Virus record (IMG/VR): IMGVR_UViG_3300046171_000193
Coordinates: 1 to 64,000 of that record
Origin: a virus
DNA length: 64,000 nt
Direction: 5' to 3' (one strand)
A model generated the notes under the pieces. The model worked only from the letters and a program-made list of their open reading frames with translations, was not told the origin of the DNA and did no database searches. Shown in pieces: positions 1 through 5,625 of the stretch (position 1 is the stretch's first letter; each line of letters opens with the position of its first letter). The translations under genes and the position numbers were made by a program.

Positions 1-4
1 TCAG

Positions 5-385
5 ATGATTTTATTTAATTTTGTGTTTGATGGAGATAATCCTGTTTTAATGTCAGGATGCCAGAAGATTACAAAGGATGTCGTGAGAGTGTTTTCTCGA
101 TACTATCATTTTAAAGATTATAGAACTGATGGTTCTAATATGTTTGAGAAGGTAGACGATTTTATGGAATTGCAATATAGTTTAGATTTTTTATCTGGCT
201 ATGCTGGCGTAATATGGACGAGAGATAAATCACCAGGATTTTTTAAAAAGTTAAAAAATGCAAGGGCAGATATATTTAATGATTGGAAAGTTTATCCAGA
301 TAAAGTAAAAATATTATATCCAGATAATTACCAATACGTATTTTATACTGGAGATATTTCTTCACTAACACATCCTACAATATGA
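5..385 (+). CDS. Hypothetical protein, possibly cut by the window edge
   Basis: The frame is already open at the left edge, so the real start may lie outside; the first ATG is at 5. The product (126 residues from that ATG) is rich in aromatic and charged residues and carries no motif I recognise. Its last 43 bases overlap the end of the leftward hydroxylase-like gene, so the two are convergent. Gene-like composition is the only support. Confidence 0.6.
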   Translation: MILFNFVFDGDNPVLMSGCQKITKDVVRVFSRYYHFKDYRTDGSNMFEKVDDFMELQYSLDFLSGYAGVIWTRDKSPGFFKKLKNARADIFNDWKVYPDKVKILYPDNYQYVFYTGDISSLTHPTI

Positions 386-795
386 AGTCTGTCTTCAAAT
401 GATGCATTAACAAACGTGTGTATCTTTCGAGTATCAATTAAATAGTGATTGCCGTCCGCAGGAAGTCTAATCACTTCATCATCGACTACAAAGAAACAAT
501 TCTCATTTGTAATAAGAGGAATATGCATTCTTGGCGTAGGATCTTTGTGATAGCTATAACAATACTTTGGTGGCATATTCATCAACCTGCTTCTGTACAT
601 TTTTAAATCTGACAAAACAGAATTAGTGTATGGTAAATCATATGCAAAGATATTAAAGTCTTCTTCTTTGTAATCTAACTTCGATAATTGACCTTCTCCT
701 CCAGTACCTTGATCTGTTATTTGCAAAGATAATTGTTCTTTATATTTCGGTAAAGACTTTATCTCATCTAAAATTAAATCTATGTTCACGGACAT
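343..795 (-). CDS. Aspartyl/asparaginyl beta-hydroxylase-like 2OG-Fe(II) oxygenase
   Basis: This 150-residue protein resembles the double-stranded beta-helix Asp/Asn hydroxylase family, which uses 2-oxoglutarate, O2 and Fe(II). Visible features are YHKDP (H83, D85) for the proximal iron ligands, IHTFVN (H126) for the distal histidine, and DRLH (R136) as a likely 2-oxoglutarate contact. I chose the ATG at 795, which overlaps the end of the upstream gene by 10 bases; the frame continues to a TTG at 837 but that adds an unlikely extension. It is the last gene of a three-gene leftward operon. The substrate is unknown. A clear paralogue lies at 7023-7610. Confidence 0.72.
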   Translation of the reverse strand: MSVNIDLILDEIKSLPKYKEQLSLQITDQGTGGEGQLSKLDYKEEDFNIFAYDLPYTNSVLSDLKMYRSRLMNMPPKYCYSYHKDPTPRMHIPLITNENCFFVVDDEVIRLPADGNHYLIDTRKIHTFVNASFEDRLHIVGCVSEEISPV

Positions 796-1214
796 ACTGT
801 TATATCTTTCACTCTGTGAGGTTGTTGTAAAATCCAATCAATTACTTCACAACAGTATTCTATACTCATTTTTTTATCTTTTACTAATTCTACTCTTGGA
901 CTATCAAAATATCCAAATCGTACAATTGTAGTTGCAACTCCTTGATAAAATAATTGTTCGTTAGCTTTGTCGAGAGCAGCTTTTTGCACTTGATATATGT
1001 GTGGTTCGTATTTGCTTTGATCAGGTGAATTAGATCCTATGTTTATAATTCTTTTATCCATAGCTGCAGCTTTATATAGAAGATCTACTTGATTGAATCC
1101 ATCGTGCTTACAGTTAATAAACACATCGCAATGATCTAGTGAACCGATATTGCCGTATTTCCAAGCAAGCGCTTTACCCAGACCTCGCCTGGTTCCTGTT
1201 ATATAGTAATTCAT
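786..1214 (-). CDS. Short-chain dehydrogenase/reductase-like protein
   Basis: The 142-residue product starts with a Rossmann-type TGTRRGLG motif (residues 6-13) for NAD(P) binding and has a YQVQK sequence (Y74, K78) matching the catalytic YxxxK of SDR enzymes, with a candidate catalytic serine in GSNSP (S61/S63). It is much shorter than ordinary SDRs (about 250 residues), so substrate-binding parts are missing or reduced. The start at 1214 follows a GGGG ribosome-binding site and overlaps the QueC-like gene by about 40 bases. The middle gene of the leftward operon, it may act on the same small molecule as its neighbours; that is inference. Confidence 0.62.
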   Translation of the reverse strand: MNYYITGTRRGLGKALAWKYGNIGSLDHCDVFINCKHDGFNQVDLLYKAAAMDKRIINIGSNSPDQSKYEPHIYQVQKAALDKANEQLFYQGVATTIVRFGYFDSPRVELVKDKKMSIEYCCEVIDWILQQPHRVKDITVCP

Positions 1215-1776
1215 AACCCCATTTCTTTTCCATGCATTGCCAGCATTTTCCACACTCTTTCTCTGTAGATGCAATACAACTCATTGTATCTGACAAATCT
1301 ATTTTTTCCTGTCGAGCTAGATCGATTATATGATACTTATATAGATGTAGAAAAGGAAGTCTTAGTTTATATTTTTCATGGTCTATATACCATGGCCTTT
1401 TTGGTCTATCTGGCGTATCAAATTCAGGAAAGTATGCTAAAGGTGGAGTATGATTTGTTCCAGCATATATCTCGTCATAGTCGTATTCTTCAATTATTTG
1501 ATAGATAGAATGCTCTATTCTTGTAGCAGAATCTGTTGTCAGCTCGTTAACTATATTTACTTTTTTACCGGTTAGTCGTTCTACTCTTTTATAGTTATCA
1601 AAGCCGTCTTGTCTATTAACATTAAAAACATCTACATCAGATACTAGATTTAATAAATTAAACAATACGAAACTATCTATGCCTCCACTCATAATAATAG
1701 CACAACGACCTTTAGGATTTATTTCTACAACCCTTTGATCCCATTTTGGACCGCATATGTACGTCATTGTTTTCAT
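1174..1776 (-). CDS. QueC/ExsB-like PP-loop ATPase
   Basis: The protein (200 residues) has the PP-loop pyrophosphatase signature SGGIDS at residues 30-35, which binds ATP to adenylate a substrate. Near the C-terminus C167, C175, C178 and C181 form a C-x7-C-x2-C-x2-C zinc site like that of QueC, the 7-cyano-7-deazaguanine synthase. It is slightly shorter than typical QueC (about 220-230 residues) and no QueD, QueE or FolE partner is visible here, so it may instead be a PP-loop relative with another amidation or ligation role. It is the first gene of the leftward operon with the SDR-like and hydroxylase-like genes. Confidence 0.65.
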   Translation of the reverse strand: MKTMTYICGPKWDQRVVEINPKGRCAIIMSGGIDSFVLFNLLNLVSDVDVFNVNRQDGFDNYKRVERLTGKKVNIVNELTTDSATRIEHSIYQIIEEYDYDEIYAGTNHTPPLAYFPEFDTPDRPKRPWYIDHEKYKLRLPFLHLYKYHIIDLARQEKIDLSDTMSCIASTEKECGKCWQCMEKKWGYELLYNRNQARSG

Positions 1777-1780
1777 TGTA

Positions 1781-1802
1781 AACTATTTTTCAAAAAACCG
1801 CA
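1781..1802 (+). repeat. 22-bp promoter-upstream repeat, copy 1
   Basis: The 22 bases here (beginning AACTATTTTTC and ending AACCGCA) recur identically at 41781-41802. Both copies end 8 bases before a TGTACA -35 box, so this A/T-rich block may serve as an UP element contacted by the RNA polymerase alpha subunit. Confidence 0.6.
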
Positions 1803-1810
1803 TTTTTTTA

Positions 1811-1839
1811 TGTACATTATCTTTTAAACAGTGTATAGT
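1811..1839 (+). promoter_or_regulatory. Early-type promoter
   Basis: TGTACA at 1811-1816, a 17-nt spacer and TATAGT at 1834-1839. It is preceded by a run of seven T and lies 25 bases before the start of the gene at 1865. Confidence 0.75.
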
Positions 1840-1864
1840 GTATATATCAAATGAGGAGAATACT

Positions 1865-2074
1865 ATGTTACTACCAAATGGCGCAATGATCAAAAACGAC
1901 GTAATCGAGTCGTTTAATAAAGCTTGTGGCAATTCAGAGAACTGGAACGCTAATGGTTCAATGAACTGGAACTTTGTTGATGCGGATATGAATCTTGATC
2001 TAGGAGCATTCTACTCATCTGATTATCTTTATGAATGCTTTAAAGTTTTGGGTGAAAATGAGCAGTGGGTATGA
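1865..2074 (+). CDS. Small hypothetical early protein
   Basis: This 69-residue acidic protein begins at an ATG preceded by GAGGAGAA at good spacing, directly downstream of an early-type promoter; the frame is open further upstream but the promoter excludes that start. It has an N/W-rich middle segment (ENWNANGSMNWNF) and no recognised domain. Its stop overlaps the next gene's start (ATGA), so the two are translationally coupled. Confidence 0.8.
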   Translation: MLLPNGAMIKNDVIESFNKACGNSENWNANGSMNWNFVDADMNLDLGAFYSSDYLYECFKVLGENEQWV

Positions 2075-2217
2075 TAAGCAAAGATGATATAGAAGCTATG
2101 GCCGAAACTAAAGAACAGAAAAAGTTTTGGGATATAGATAGTAATGGCGAAGACGGCCAGCCTAGCAATTTCGCTAAAGAGCCGTCAAAAAAGCCTAACC
2201 GCGGTAATCCTACGTAG
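2071..2217 (+). CDS. Small charged hypothetical protein (48 aa)
   Basis: A 48-codon gene whose ATG overlaps the stop of the preceding gene (ATGA), implying translational coupling. The product begins MISKDDIEAMAETK and ends with a lysine- and proline-rich tail. No domain is recognised. The last codons fall inside a hairpin-forming segment (2194-2228). Confidence 0.6.
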   Translation: MISKDDIEAMAETKEQKKFWDIDSNGEDGQPSNFAKEPSKKPNRGNPT

Positions 2218-2316
2218 GGCGGTTTAGGTCGGTATAAGCACTGGTACCGTAAACCCAGTCGGTTGCTGCACACGTGAAGTGCAGATAGAAGGGGAGGCAC
2301 TGCAGAAAGCCTCCCC
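2194..2316 (+). ncRNA. Structured RNA segment upstream of the tRNA
   Basis: Four potential hairpins follow each other: CCTAACCGC (2194-2202) with GCGGTTTAGG (2219-2228) enclosing the palindrome CCTACGTAGG; ACTGG (2240-2244) with CCAGT (2255-2259); CTGCAC (2266-2271) with GTGCAG (2279-2284) and a 7-nt loop; and GGGGAGGC (2291-2298) with GCCTCCCC (2309-2316). The density of stems suggests a small RNA or a processed tRNA leader. It does not fold into a tRNA cloverleaf by eye. Confidence 0.4.
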
Positions 2317-2319
2317 TTT
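2291..2319 (+). terminator. Terminator-like hairpin before the tRNA
   Basis: A perfect 8-bp GC-rich stem GGGGAGGC/GCCTCCCC with a 10-nt loop is followed only by TTT, so it could terminate transcription weakly or instead mark an RNA-processing site just ahead of the tRNA. Confidence 0.45.
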
Positions 2320-2325
2320 GAATTA

Positions 2326-2402
2326 GGTTCCTTAGCTCAGCTGGATAGAGCAACTGCCTTCTAAGCAGTAGGTCATAGGTTCGAATCCTATAGGGACCGC
2401 CA
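2326..2402 (+). tRNA. tRNA-Arg (anticodon UCU)
   Basis: A full 77-nt cloverleaf is visible: acceptor stem GGTTCCT/AGGGACC (one G-U pair), D-arm GCTC..GAGC, anticodon stem ACTGC/GCAGT with loop CTTCTAA giving anticodon TCT, T-arm ATAGG TTCGAAT CCTAT, discriminator G and an encoded CCA (2400-2402). It reads AGA codons, which are frequent in this AT-rich genome and often rare in hosts, so it probably supports phage translation. Confidence 0.95.
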
Positions 2403-2425
2403 GATATTATAATGATAGGTGACGC

Positions 2426-2722
2426 ATGAGTGAAGCAATCAAAAGAAAAATCGTACAATTAGGAATTGAACAGGAAAGACGTAACAGGATACGGCTCTCA
2501 GTAGCAGCATATGCTTATGAGTACAAGGACGATCCTATTATGTCTGATGGAGATTTTGATGAGCTGTCAAAGCAGATTGATATTACAGTCAAGACTGGCA
2601 ATCGTAAGATCGACAATTTCTTTAAGAAGCATTTTGCACCTGAGACAGGGATGTGGATCCGTAAGCATCCAGAAAAAAATAAGTTAGACTACATCTATAC
2701 GAACTATTACTCTCAGTCGTAA
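2426..2722 (+). CDS. Small protein resembling the N-terminal (Ia) domain of NAD-dependent DNA ligase
   Basis: The 98-residue product contains AAYAYEYKDDPIMSDGDFDEL, split here as YAYEYKDDPIMSD followed by GDFDEL, resembling the Y-x8-SDxEYDxL element by which domain Ia of NAD ligases binds nicotinamide mononucleotide. The adenylation domain is absent, so it is not a ligase by itself. It lies directly after tRNA-Arg and converges with the leftward gene at 2713, overlapping by 10 bases. Its role is unknown. Confidence 0.6.
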   Translation: MSEAIKRKIVQLGIEQERRNRIRLSVAAYAYEYKDDPIMSDGDFDELSKQIDITVKTGNRKIDNFFKKHFAPETGMWIRKHPEKNKLDYIYTNYYSQS

Positions 2723-2961
2723 CCTAGCCTTGCTACTTTAGACATCTCTTCGTTGAGTATTTCTGCTTCTCTTGCTTTGTAAGCTTGCTCAAATCCAATT
2801 TCGTATTCGTCTAAACACTGCGATTCGTTATTCCATAATCTTTTAAAATAACTTTCATAGTAGCCTTCAACGATATCATCTGGTTCACTTCTAGGAATGA
2901 GATGGCCTTTAACTAACCAGACCATTCGATTGGCTTCTTTACGTTTCCATGGACTGCACAT
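2713..2961 (-). CDS. Small hypothetical protein, leftward
   Basis: An 82-residue protein with a basic N-terminus (MCSPWKRKEANR) and an acidic, helix-prone C-terminal half. The ATG is preceded by AAGGGGTGTG, a plausible ribosome-binding site. It is an isolated leftward gene between rightward early genes. I recognise no family. Confidence 0.6.
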   Translation of the reverse strand: MCSPWKRKEANRMVWLVKGHLIPRSEPDDIVEGYYESYFKRLWNNESQCLDEYEIGFEQAYKAREAEILNEEMSKVARLGYD

Positions 2962-3047
2962 TTTGTCACACCCCTTATTTGATGTAGGTACTTATAAAAT
3001 GTTAGTGCTAACAAAATAAAAAAAATTAAAAAAAGTGAAATTAACTG

Positions 3048-3076
3048 TGTACATCTGATAAGTAATGTGCTATAAT
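3048..3076 (+). promoter_or_regulatory. Early-type promoter
   Basis: TGTACA at 3048-3053, a 17-nt spacer and a perfect TATAAT at 3071-3076, preceded by AAATTAACTG. It drives the small gene at 3108 and the DUF932 gene. Confidence 0.82.
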
Positions 3077-3107
3077 AGTCTTATCAAATGAATGAAAGGA
3101 ATCATTA

Positions 3108-3269
3108 ATGTTATATATTAAAGACATCATGGCGCTACTAAACTGCGATATAGAAAAAGCAAATAAAGTATTCGATAATATGGTACTTGATTTTTCACAA
3201 GCAAGTACAATGCAATTTAATAATGAAGTATTAATGGTTAACGAATTAATGGAACAAGGAGTTATATAA
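3108..3269 (+). CDS. Small hypothetical early protein (53 aa)
   Basis: A 53-codon gene directly downstream of a strong early promoter, with GAAAGGA 8 bases before the ATG. The protein is helix-prone (ALLNCDIEKANKVFDNMVL). Its stop TAA shares the A of the next ATG, so it is coupled to the DUF932 gene. Confidence 0.7.
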   Translation: MLYIKDIMALLNCDIEKANKVFDNMVLDFSQASTMQFNNEVLMVNELMEQGVI

Positions 3270-3991
3270 TGTCACATGAAGTAGAAACAATGGCTTACGC
3301 AGGTGAGCTTCCATGGCACGGTCTTGGAACAGAAGTTAGCAATGAATTAACACCATTGCAAATGATGCAAAAAGCTGGAGTCGACTGGGAAGTCGAACAG
3401 CAAAAAATCGTTACCGAATCTGGTCTCGAAATCAATGACAAGGTTGCTCTTGTCAGAACCTCAGACAATACTTTGCTTGACGTAACTGGCAAAGATTGGA
3501 AGCCAGTACAGAACGAAGAAGCATTTACTTTCTTCTCAGAGTTTGTTGCTGCTGGTGATATGGAAATGCATACAGCAGGATCTTTGAAAGAAGGTCGTAA
3601 TGTGTGGGCTTTGGCAAAAGTCAAAGAGTCTTTTGATGTGTTCGGTGAAGATCGTGTTGACTCATATCTGCTCTTCTCAAATCCACATCAGTATGGAAAA
3701 GCAGTAGACGTACGGTTTACTCCAATTCGTGTTGTATGTAATAACACATTGACTTTCTCTTTACAGTCTGCTTCAAAGAATTCTGTCAAAGTTGGTCACC
3801 GTACAGCATTCGATGCTGATACTGTAAAAGAAACTCTTGGTCTTGCTTCTGAAAAGTTTGCTAAGTACAAAGAGATGGCTCAGTTCTTAGGCTCTCGTAA
3901 AGTTACCGCAGAGGCTCTTATCCAATATTACAACGATGTGTTTCCAACTACATCTCGTAAAGAAGAGAAAACTCCGGTTGTAGGTTTATGA
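3269..3991 (+). CDS. DUF932 (phage/plasmid TIGR03299-like) protein, N-terminal part
   Basis: The 240-residue product begins with MAYAGELPWHGLG, the usual opening of DUF932 proteins found on phages and plasmids, and continues with the family core (RFTPIRVVCNNTL). It stops at TGA 3989-3991, just before the conserved C-terminal region, which is found in the +1 frame at 3996-4220. Any shift must happen between 3984 and 3991 because the +1 frame has a TAG at 3981-3983. The family's function is unknown. Confidence 0.85.
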   Translation: MSHEVETMAYAGELPWHGLGTEVSNELTPLQMMQKAGVDWEVEQQKIVTESGLEINDKVALVRTSDNTLLDVTGKDWKPVQNEEAFTFFSEFVAAGDMEMHTAGSLKEGRNVWALAKVKESFDVFGEDRVDSYLLFSNPHQYGKAVDVRFTPIRVVCNNTLTFSLQSASKNSVKVGHRTAFDADTVKETLGLASEKFAKYKEMAQFLGSRKVTAEALIQYYNDVFPTTSRKEEKTPVVGL

Positions 3992-3995
3992 CGAC

Positions 3996-4220
3996 ATGTC
4001 AAAAGCTGCGAAGATGTGTTACGATGCTCTTGAGGTTCAGCCAGGTGCACAGTTTGCCGCAGGTACATGGTGGCAAGCATTCAACAGTGTAACTTACTAC
4101 ACTGATCACTTACAAGGACGAAACTCTGAGAATCGTCTTCACAATCAGTGGTTTGGTTACAATCAAGCCAAAAAAGTAACTGCGGCGGAGAAAGCAGTGG
4201 CATACGCCACTGCTGCCTAA
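3996..4220 (+). CDS. DUF932 protein, C-terminal part in the +1 frame
   Basis: The 74 residues from the ATG at 3996 contain AAGTWWQAFNSVTYYTDH, the hallmark C-terminal region of DUF932/TIGR03299 proteins. It is displaced by +1 relative to the upstream part, five bases after that part's TGA. It could be made separately, be the product of a +1 frameshift, or reflect a one-base insertion in a T-run (GGTTTATG). There is no obvious ribosome-binding site before 3996. Confidence 0.75.
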   Translation: MSKAAKMCYDALEVQPGAQFAAGTWWQAFNSVTYYTDHLQGRNSENRLHNQWFGYNQAKKVTAAEKAVAYATAA

Positions 4221-4223
4221 ATC

Positions 4224-4697
4224 ATGTCGAACCAAAAACTTTGGAAGAAGGTAAAGAAAATGGATCTAGGAAATCCCGTAATTACCGCTCTCGTTGGACT
4301 GGTAATTTTTTATATTGGCCTCAAAACTTTCTCAGGAGGTATGAAGTCGATGGGTAATATGGACCACCTACAATTCTTTTTAGGTAATCCAATATACATG
4401 TTTATCGGCGGAATAGTCATGACTCTCTTATGGCAATCGTCATCACTATCAACCACTGCGATCATTGCATTAGTTGCTTCAGGAGCGTTACCGCTGCCAG
4501 CTGCAGTTGCTGCAGTTCTCGGAGCTAACATTGGAACGACTGGAACCATATGGCTTGCAGGATTCTTTGTATCTGATGGTTGGCCAAAAGGTGATACCTT
4601 ACGAATAGCTATGGCACACACTGGAATGAATCTGACAATGGCATTAATGTTACTGCCTTTTGTTGGACATATAGCAAAGTTTCTCGGTAAGTTCTAG
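4224..4697 (+). CDS. Single-repeat Na+/phosphate cotransporter-like membrane protein
   Basis: The 157-residue hydrophobic protein shows the Na/Pi cotransporter (PF02690) hallmarks QSSS (71-74) followed by TTAII, and GANIGTTGT (100-108). Full-length NptA/YjbB-type transporters contain two such repeats and are at least 300 residues, so this has one repeat and would need to dimerise, or to act on the host transporter. Several membrane segments are evident (about 17-35, 57-70, 80-105, 130-150). It lies directly after the DUF932 gene and before a strong terminator. A role in phosphate uptake during infection is inference. Confidence 0.78.
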   Translation: MSNQKLWKKVKKMDLGNPVITALVGLVIFYIGLKTFSGGMKSMGNMDHLQFFLGNPIYMFIGGIVMTLLWQSSSLSTTAIIALVASGALPLPAAVAAVLGANIGTTGTIWLAGFFVSDGWPKGDTLRIAMAHTGMNLTMALMLLPFVGHIAKFLGKF

Positions 4698-4722
4698 TAA
4701 CATAAATGTAACACTCTAAATT

Positions 4723-4747
4723 AATGCGGCTTCGGTCGCATTTTTTT
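4723..4747 (+). terminator. Rho-independent terminator
   Basis: An 8-bp stem AATGCGGC/GTCGCATT closed by a TTCG tetraloop is followed by seven T. It ends the DUF932 and transporter transcript and its T-run abuts the next promoter. Confidence 0.92.
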
Positions 4748-4748
4748 A

Positions 4749-4777
4749 TGTACTTCTTCTTGAAAGTATGGTACAAA
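4749..4777 (+). promoter_or_regulatory. Early-type promoter (variant)
   Basis: TGTACT at 4749-4754, a 17-nt spacer and TACAAA at 4772-4777. It starts immediately after the T-run of the terminator and serves the G-depleted gene. Confidence 0.65.
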
Positions 4778-4805
4778 GGTTATATCAGTCAAAAAGGAGA
4801 AATAT

Positions 4806-5021
4806 ATGACTTATACACTTATTAACCACACTAACTACAACCAACCACTATCTTTTAATACTATTCCTCAAATCATTAAACATATCAAATCACTTAAACT
4901 TCCATCTACTACCGATTTTCTAATCTTCCCTCCTCATAACCCTCAAACATCTATCTTTTTCAATCTAACACTTTCACAACTAATCGACTTATACAATAAC
5001 CATCCAAACGAATTATTATAA
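4806..5021 (+). CDS. G-depleted small hypothetical protein
   Basis: The 71-residue protein starts after AAAAAGGAGAAAT and lies behind its own promoter. The 216-base coding strand contains only four G (in the start codon and in codons at about 4913, 4985 and 5010), although C is abundant. The protein accordingly has no Gly, Ala, Val, Arg or Trp, one internal Glu, two Asp, Lys only as AAA, and no G-ending codons after the start. No domain is recognised. The composition is unlike every neighbouring gene and looks selected. Confidence 0.75.
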   Translation: MTYTLINHTNYNQPLSFNTIPQIIKHIKSLKLPSTTDFLIFPPHNPQTSIFFNLTLSQLIDLYNNHPNELL

Positions 5022-5081
5022 TATAATTCTAACACATTTTTTTATGTACAAACCCTTTAAAATGTGTTAGAATTGTATTAT
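5018..5081. repeat. 23-bp inverted repeat enclosing a promoter
   Basis: Bases 5018-5040 pair with 5059-5081 over 23 bp with a single T-G wobble (5024/5075), leaving an 18-nt loop that contains the -35 box. The left arm begins inside the stop-codon region of the G-depleted gene; the right arm carries the -10 box. Read-through RNA would fold it into a long hairpin ending just before the ribosome-binding site of the gene at 5097. Confidence 0.85.
5045..5073 (+). promoter_or_regulatory. Early-type promoter inside an inverted repeat
   Basis: TGTACA at 5045-5050, a 17-nt spacer and TAGAAT at 5068-5073. The -35 box lies in the loop and the -10 box in the right arm of the inverted repeat 5018-5081. 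Confidence 0.8.
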
Positions 5082-5096
5082 GAAAAGGAGAATAGC

Positions 5097-5282
5097 ATGA
5101 TTATAGTTAGAGATATACAAGACGCAATGACAATGAAAAAGAAATTGTCTAGTCTAGCTCGCAGAGCTCATAATTACAACAAGACTCGTACTTCGATTGT
5201 CATCGAATTGTATGAGCTTTGTGAAGAACTGGAAAAGAATATTGAACGCGAAGAGCGTAACATAGAAGCGGAGGTAATATAA
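5097..5282 (+). CDS. Small helical hypothetical protein (61 aa)
   Basis: The start at 5097 follows AAAAGGAGAATAGC; an upstream in-frame ATG at 5064 lies inside the promoter and is rejected. The protein is highly charged and helix-prone (EELEKNIEREERNIEAEVI), suggesting a coiled coil. The stop overlaps the next start (TAATG). No family is recognised. Confidence 0.7.
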   Translation: MIIVRDIQDAMTMKKKLSSLARRAHNYNKTRTSIVIELYELCEELEKNIEREERNIEAEVI

Positions 5283-5530
5283 TGTACACGACCCGGACAT
5301 CCGATTCGTATATAGCAACTTTTAGTGATCGTCAAGATCCTCAGATTGCAGACCTTAGATCTTTTGTATCTAAATGTAACCGAATGTTGAAAGAAGATGG
5401 TAAGTACCAACGGTACTATATCAAACTTCAAGCACGTGGTCATAGGCGAGGCGTTCGCCGGTACAATCAGTCACTACCTCTTAAGTATGCTGACAGAGTC
5501 GATGCATACATTTATGAGAGACGTGACTAA
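5282..5530 (+). CDS. Small basic hypothetical protein
   Basis: The 82-residue, Arg- and Tyr-rich protein (RGHRRGVRRYNQSLPL) shares its start with the stop of the preceding gene. Its positive charge would suit nucleic-acid binding, but no domain is recognised. It is the last gene before a strong terminator. Confidence 0.7.
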   Translation: MYTTRTSDSYIATFSDRQDPQIADLRSFVSKCNRMLKEDGKYQRYYIKLQARGHRRGVRRYNQSLPLKYADRVDAYIYERRD

Positions 5531-5565
5531 ACGCCGTTTTTTCTCCCCACCCATCTTGGGCTCCT

Positions 5566-5592
5566 AGGACGGCTTTATGCCGTCCTTTTTTT
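5566..5592 (+). terminator. Rho-independent terminator
   Basis: The stem GGACGGC/GCCGTCC with a 5-nt loop (TTTAT) is followed by seven T. It separates the early genes from the TATAAATA-driven block. Confidence 0.92.
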
Positions 5593-5593
5593 A

Positions 5594-5601
5594 TATAAAT
5601 A
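5594..5601 (+). promoter_or_regulatory. T4-type late promoter
   Basis: TATAAATA at 5594-5601 followed by G, 25 bases before the ATG at 5626. The octamer is the T4 late -10 element read by sigma gp55 with gp33 and the sliding clamp. Confidence 0.82.
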
Positions 5602-5625
5602 GAGATAAGTTTCTATGAGGTAAAT

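Noticed and set aside
796-837. Extended TTG start for the hydroxylase-like gene
   Set aside because: The ATG at 795 overlaps the upstream stop in the usual operon manner; the extension adds no conserved sequence.
2230-2320. A second tRNA upstream of tRNA-Arg
   Set aside because: Stems are present but no cloverleaf with matching acceptor stem and 7-nt anticodon loop can be drawn.
2210-2458. Leftward 82-codon frame across the tRNA region
   Set aside because: It is the antisense of tRNA-Arg and the hairpin segment; tRNA complements commonly give such spurious frames.
3048-3076. Operator at the GTTAG-TG-CTAAC sequence near 3000
   Set aside because: The palindrome is short, imperfect at its centre and occurs only once, so no regulator site is claimed.
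3295-3624. Leftward 109-codon frame opposite the DUF932 gene
   Set aside because: The plus strand encodes a recognisable DUF932 protein over the same bases.
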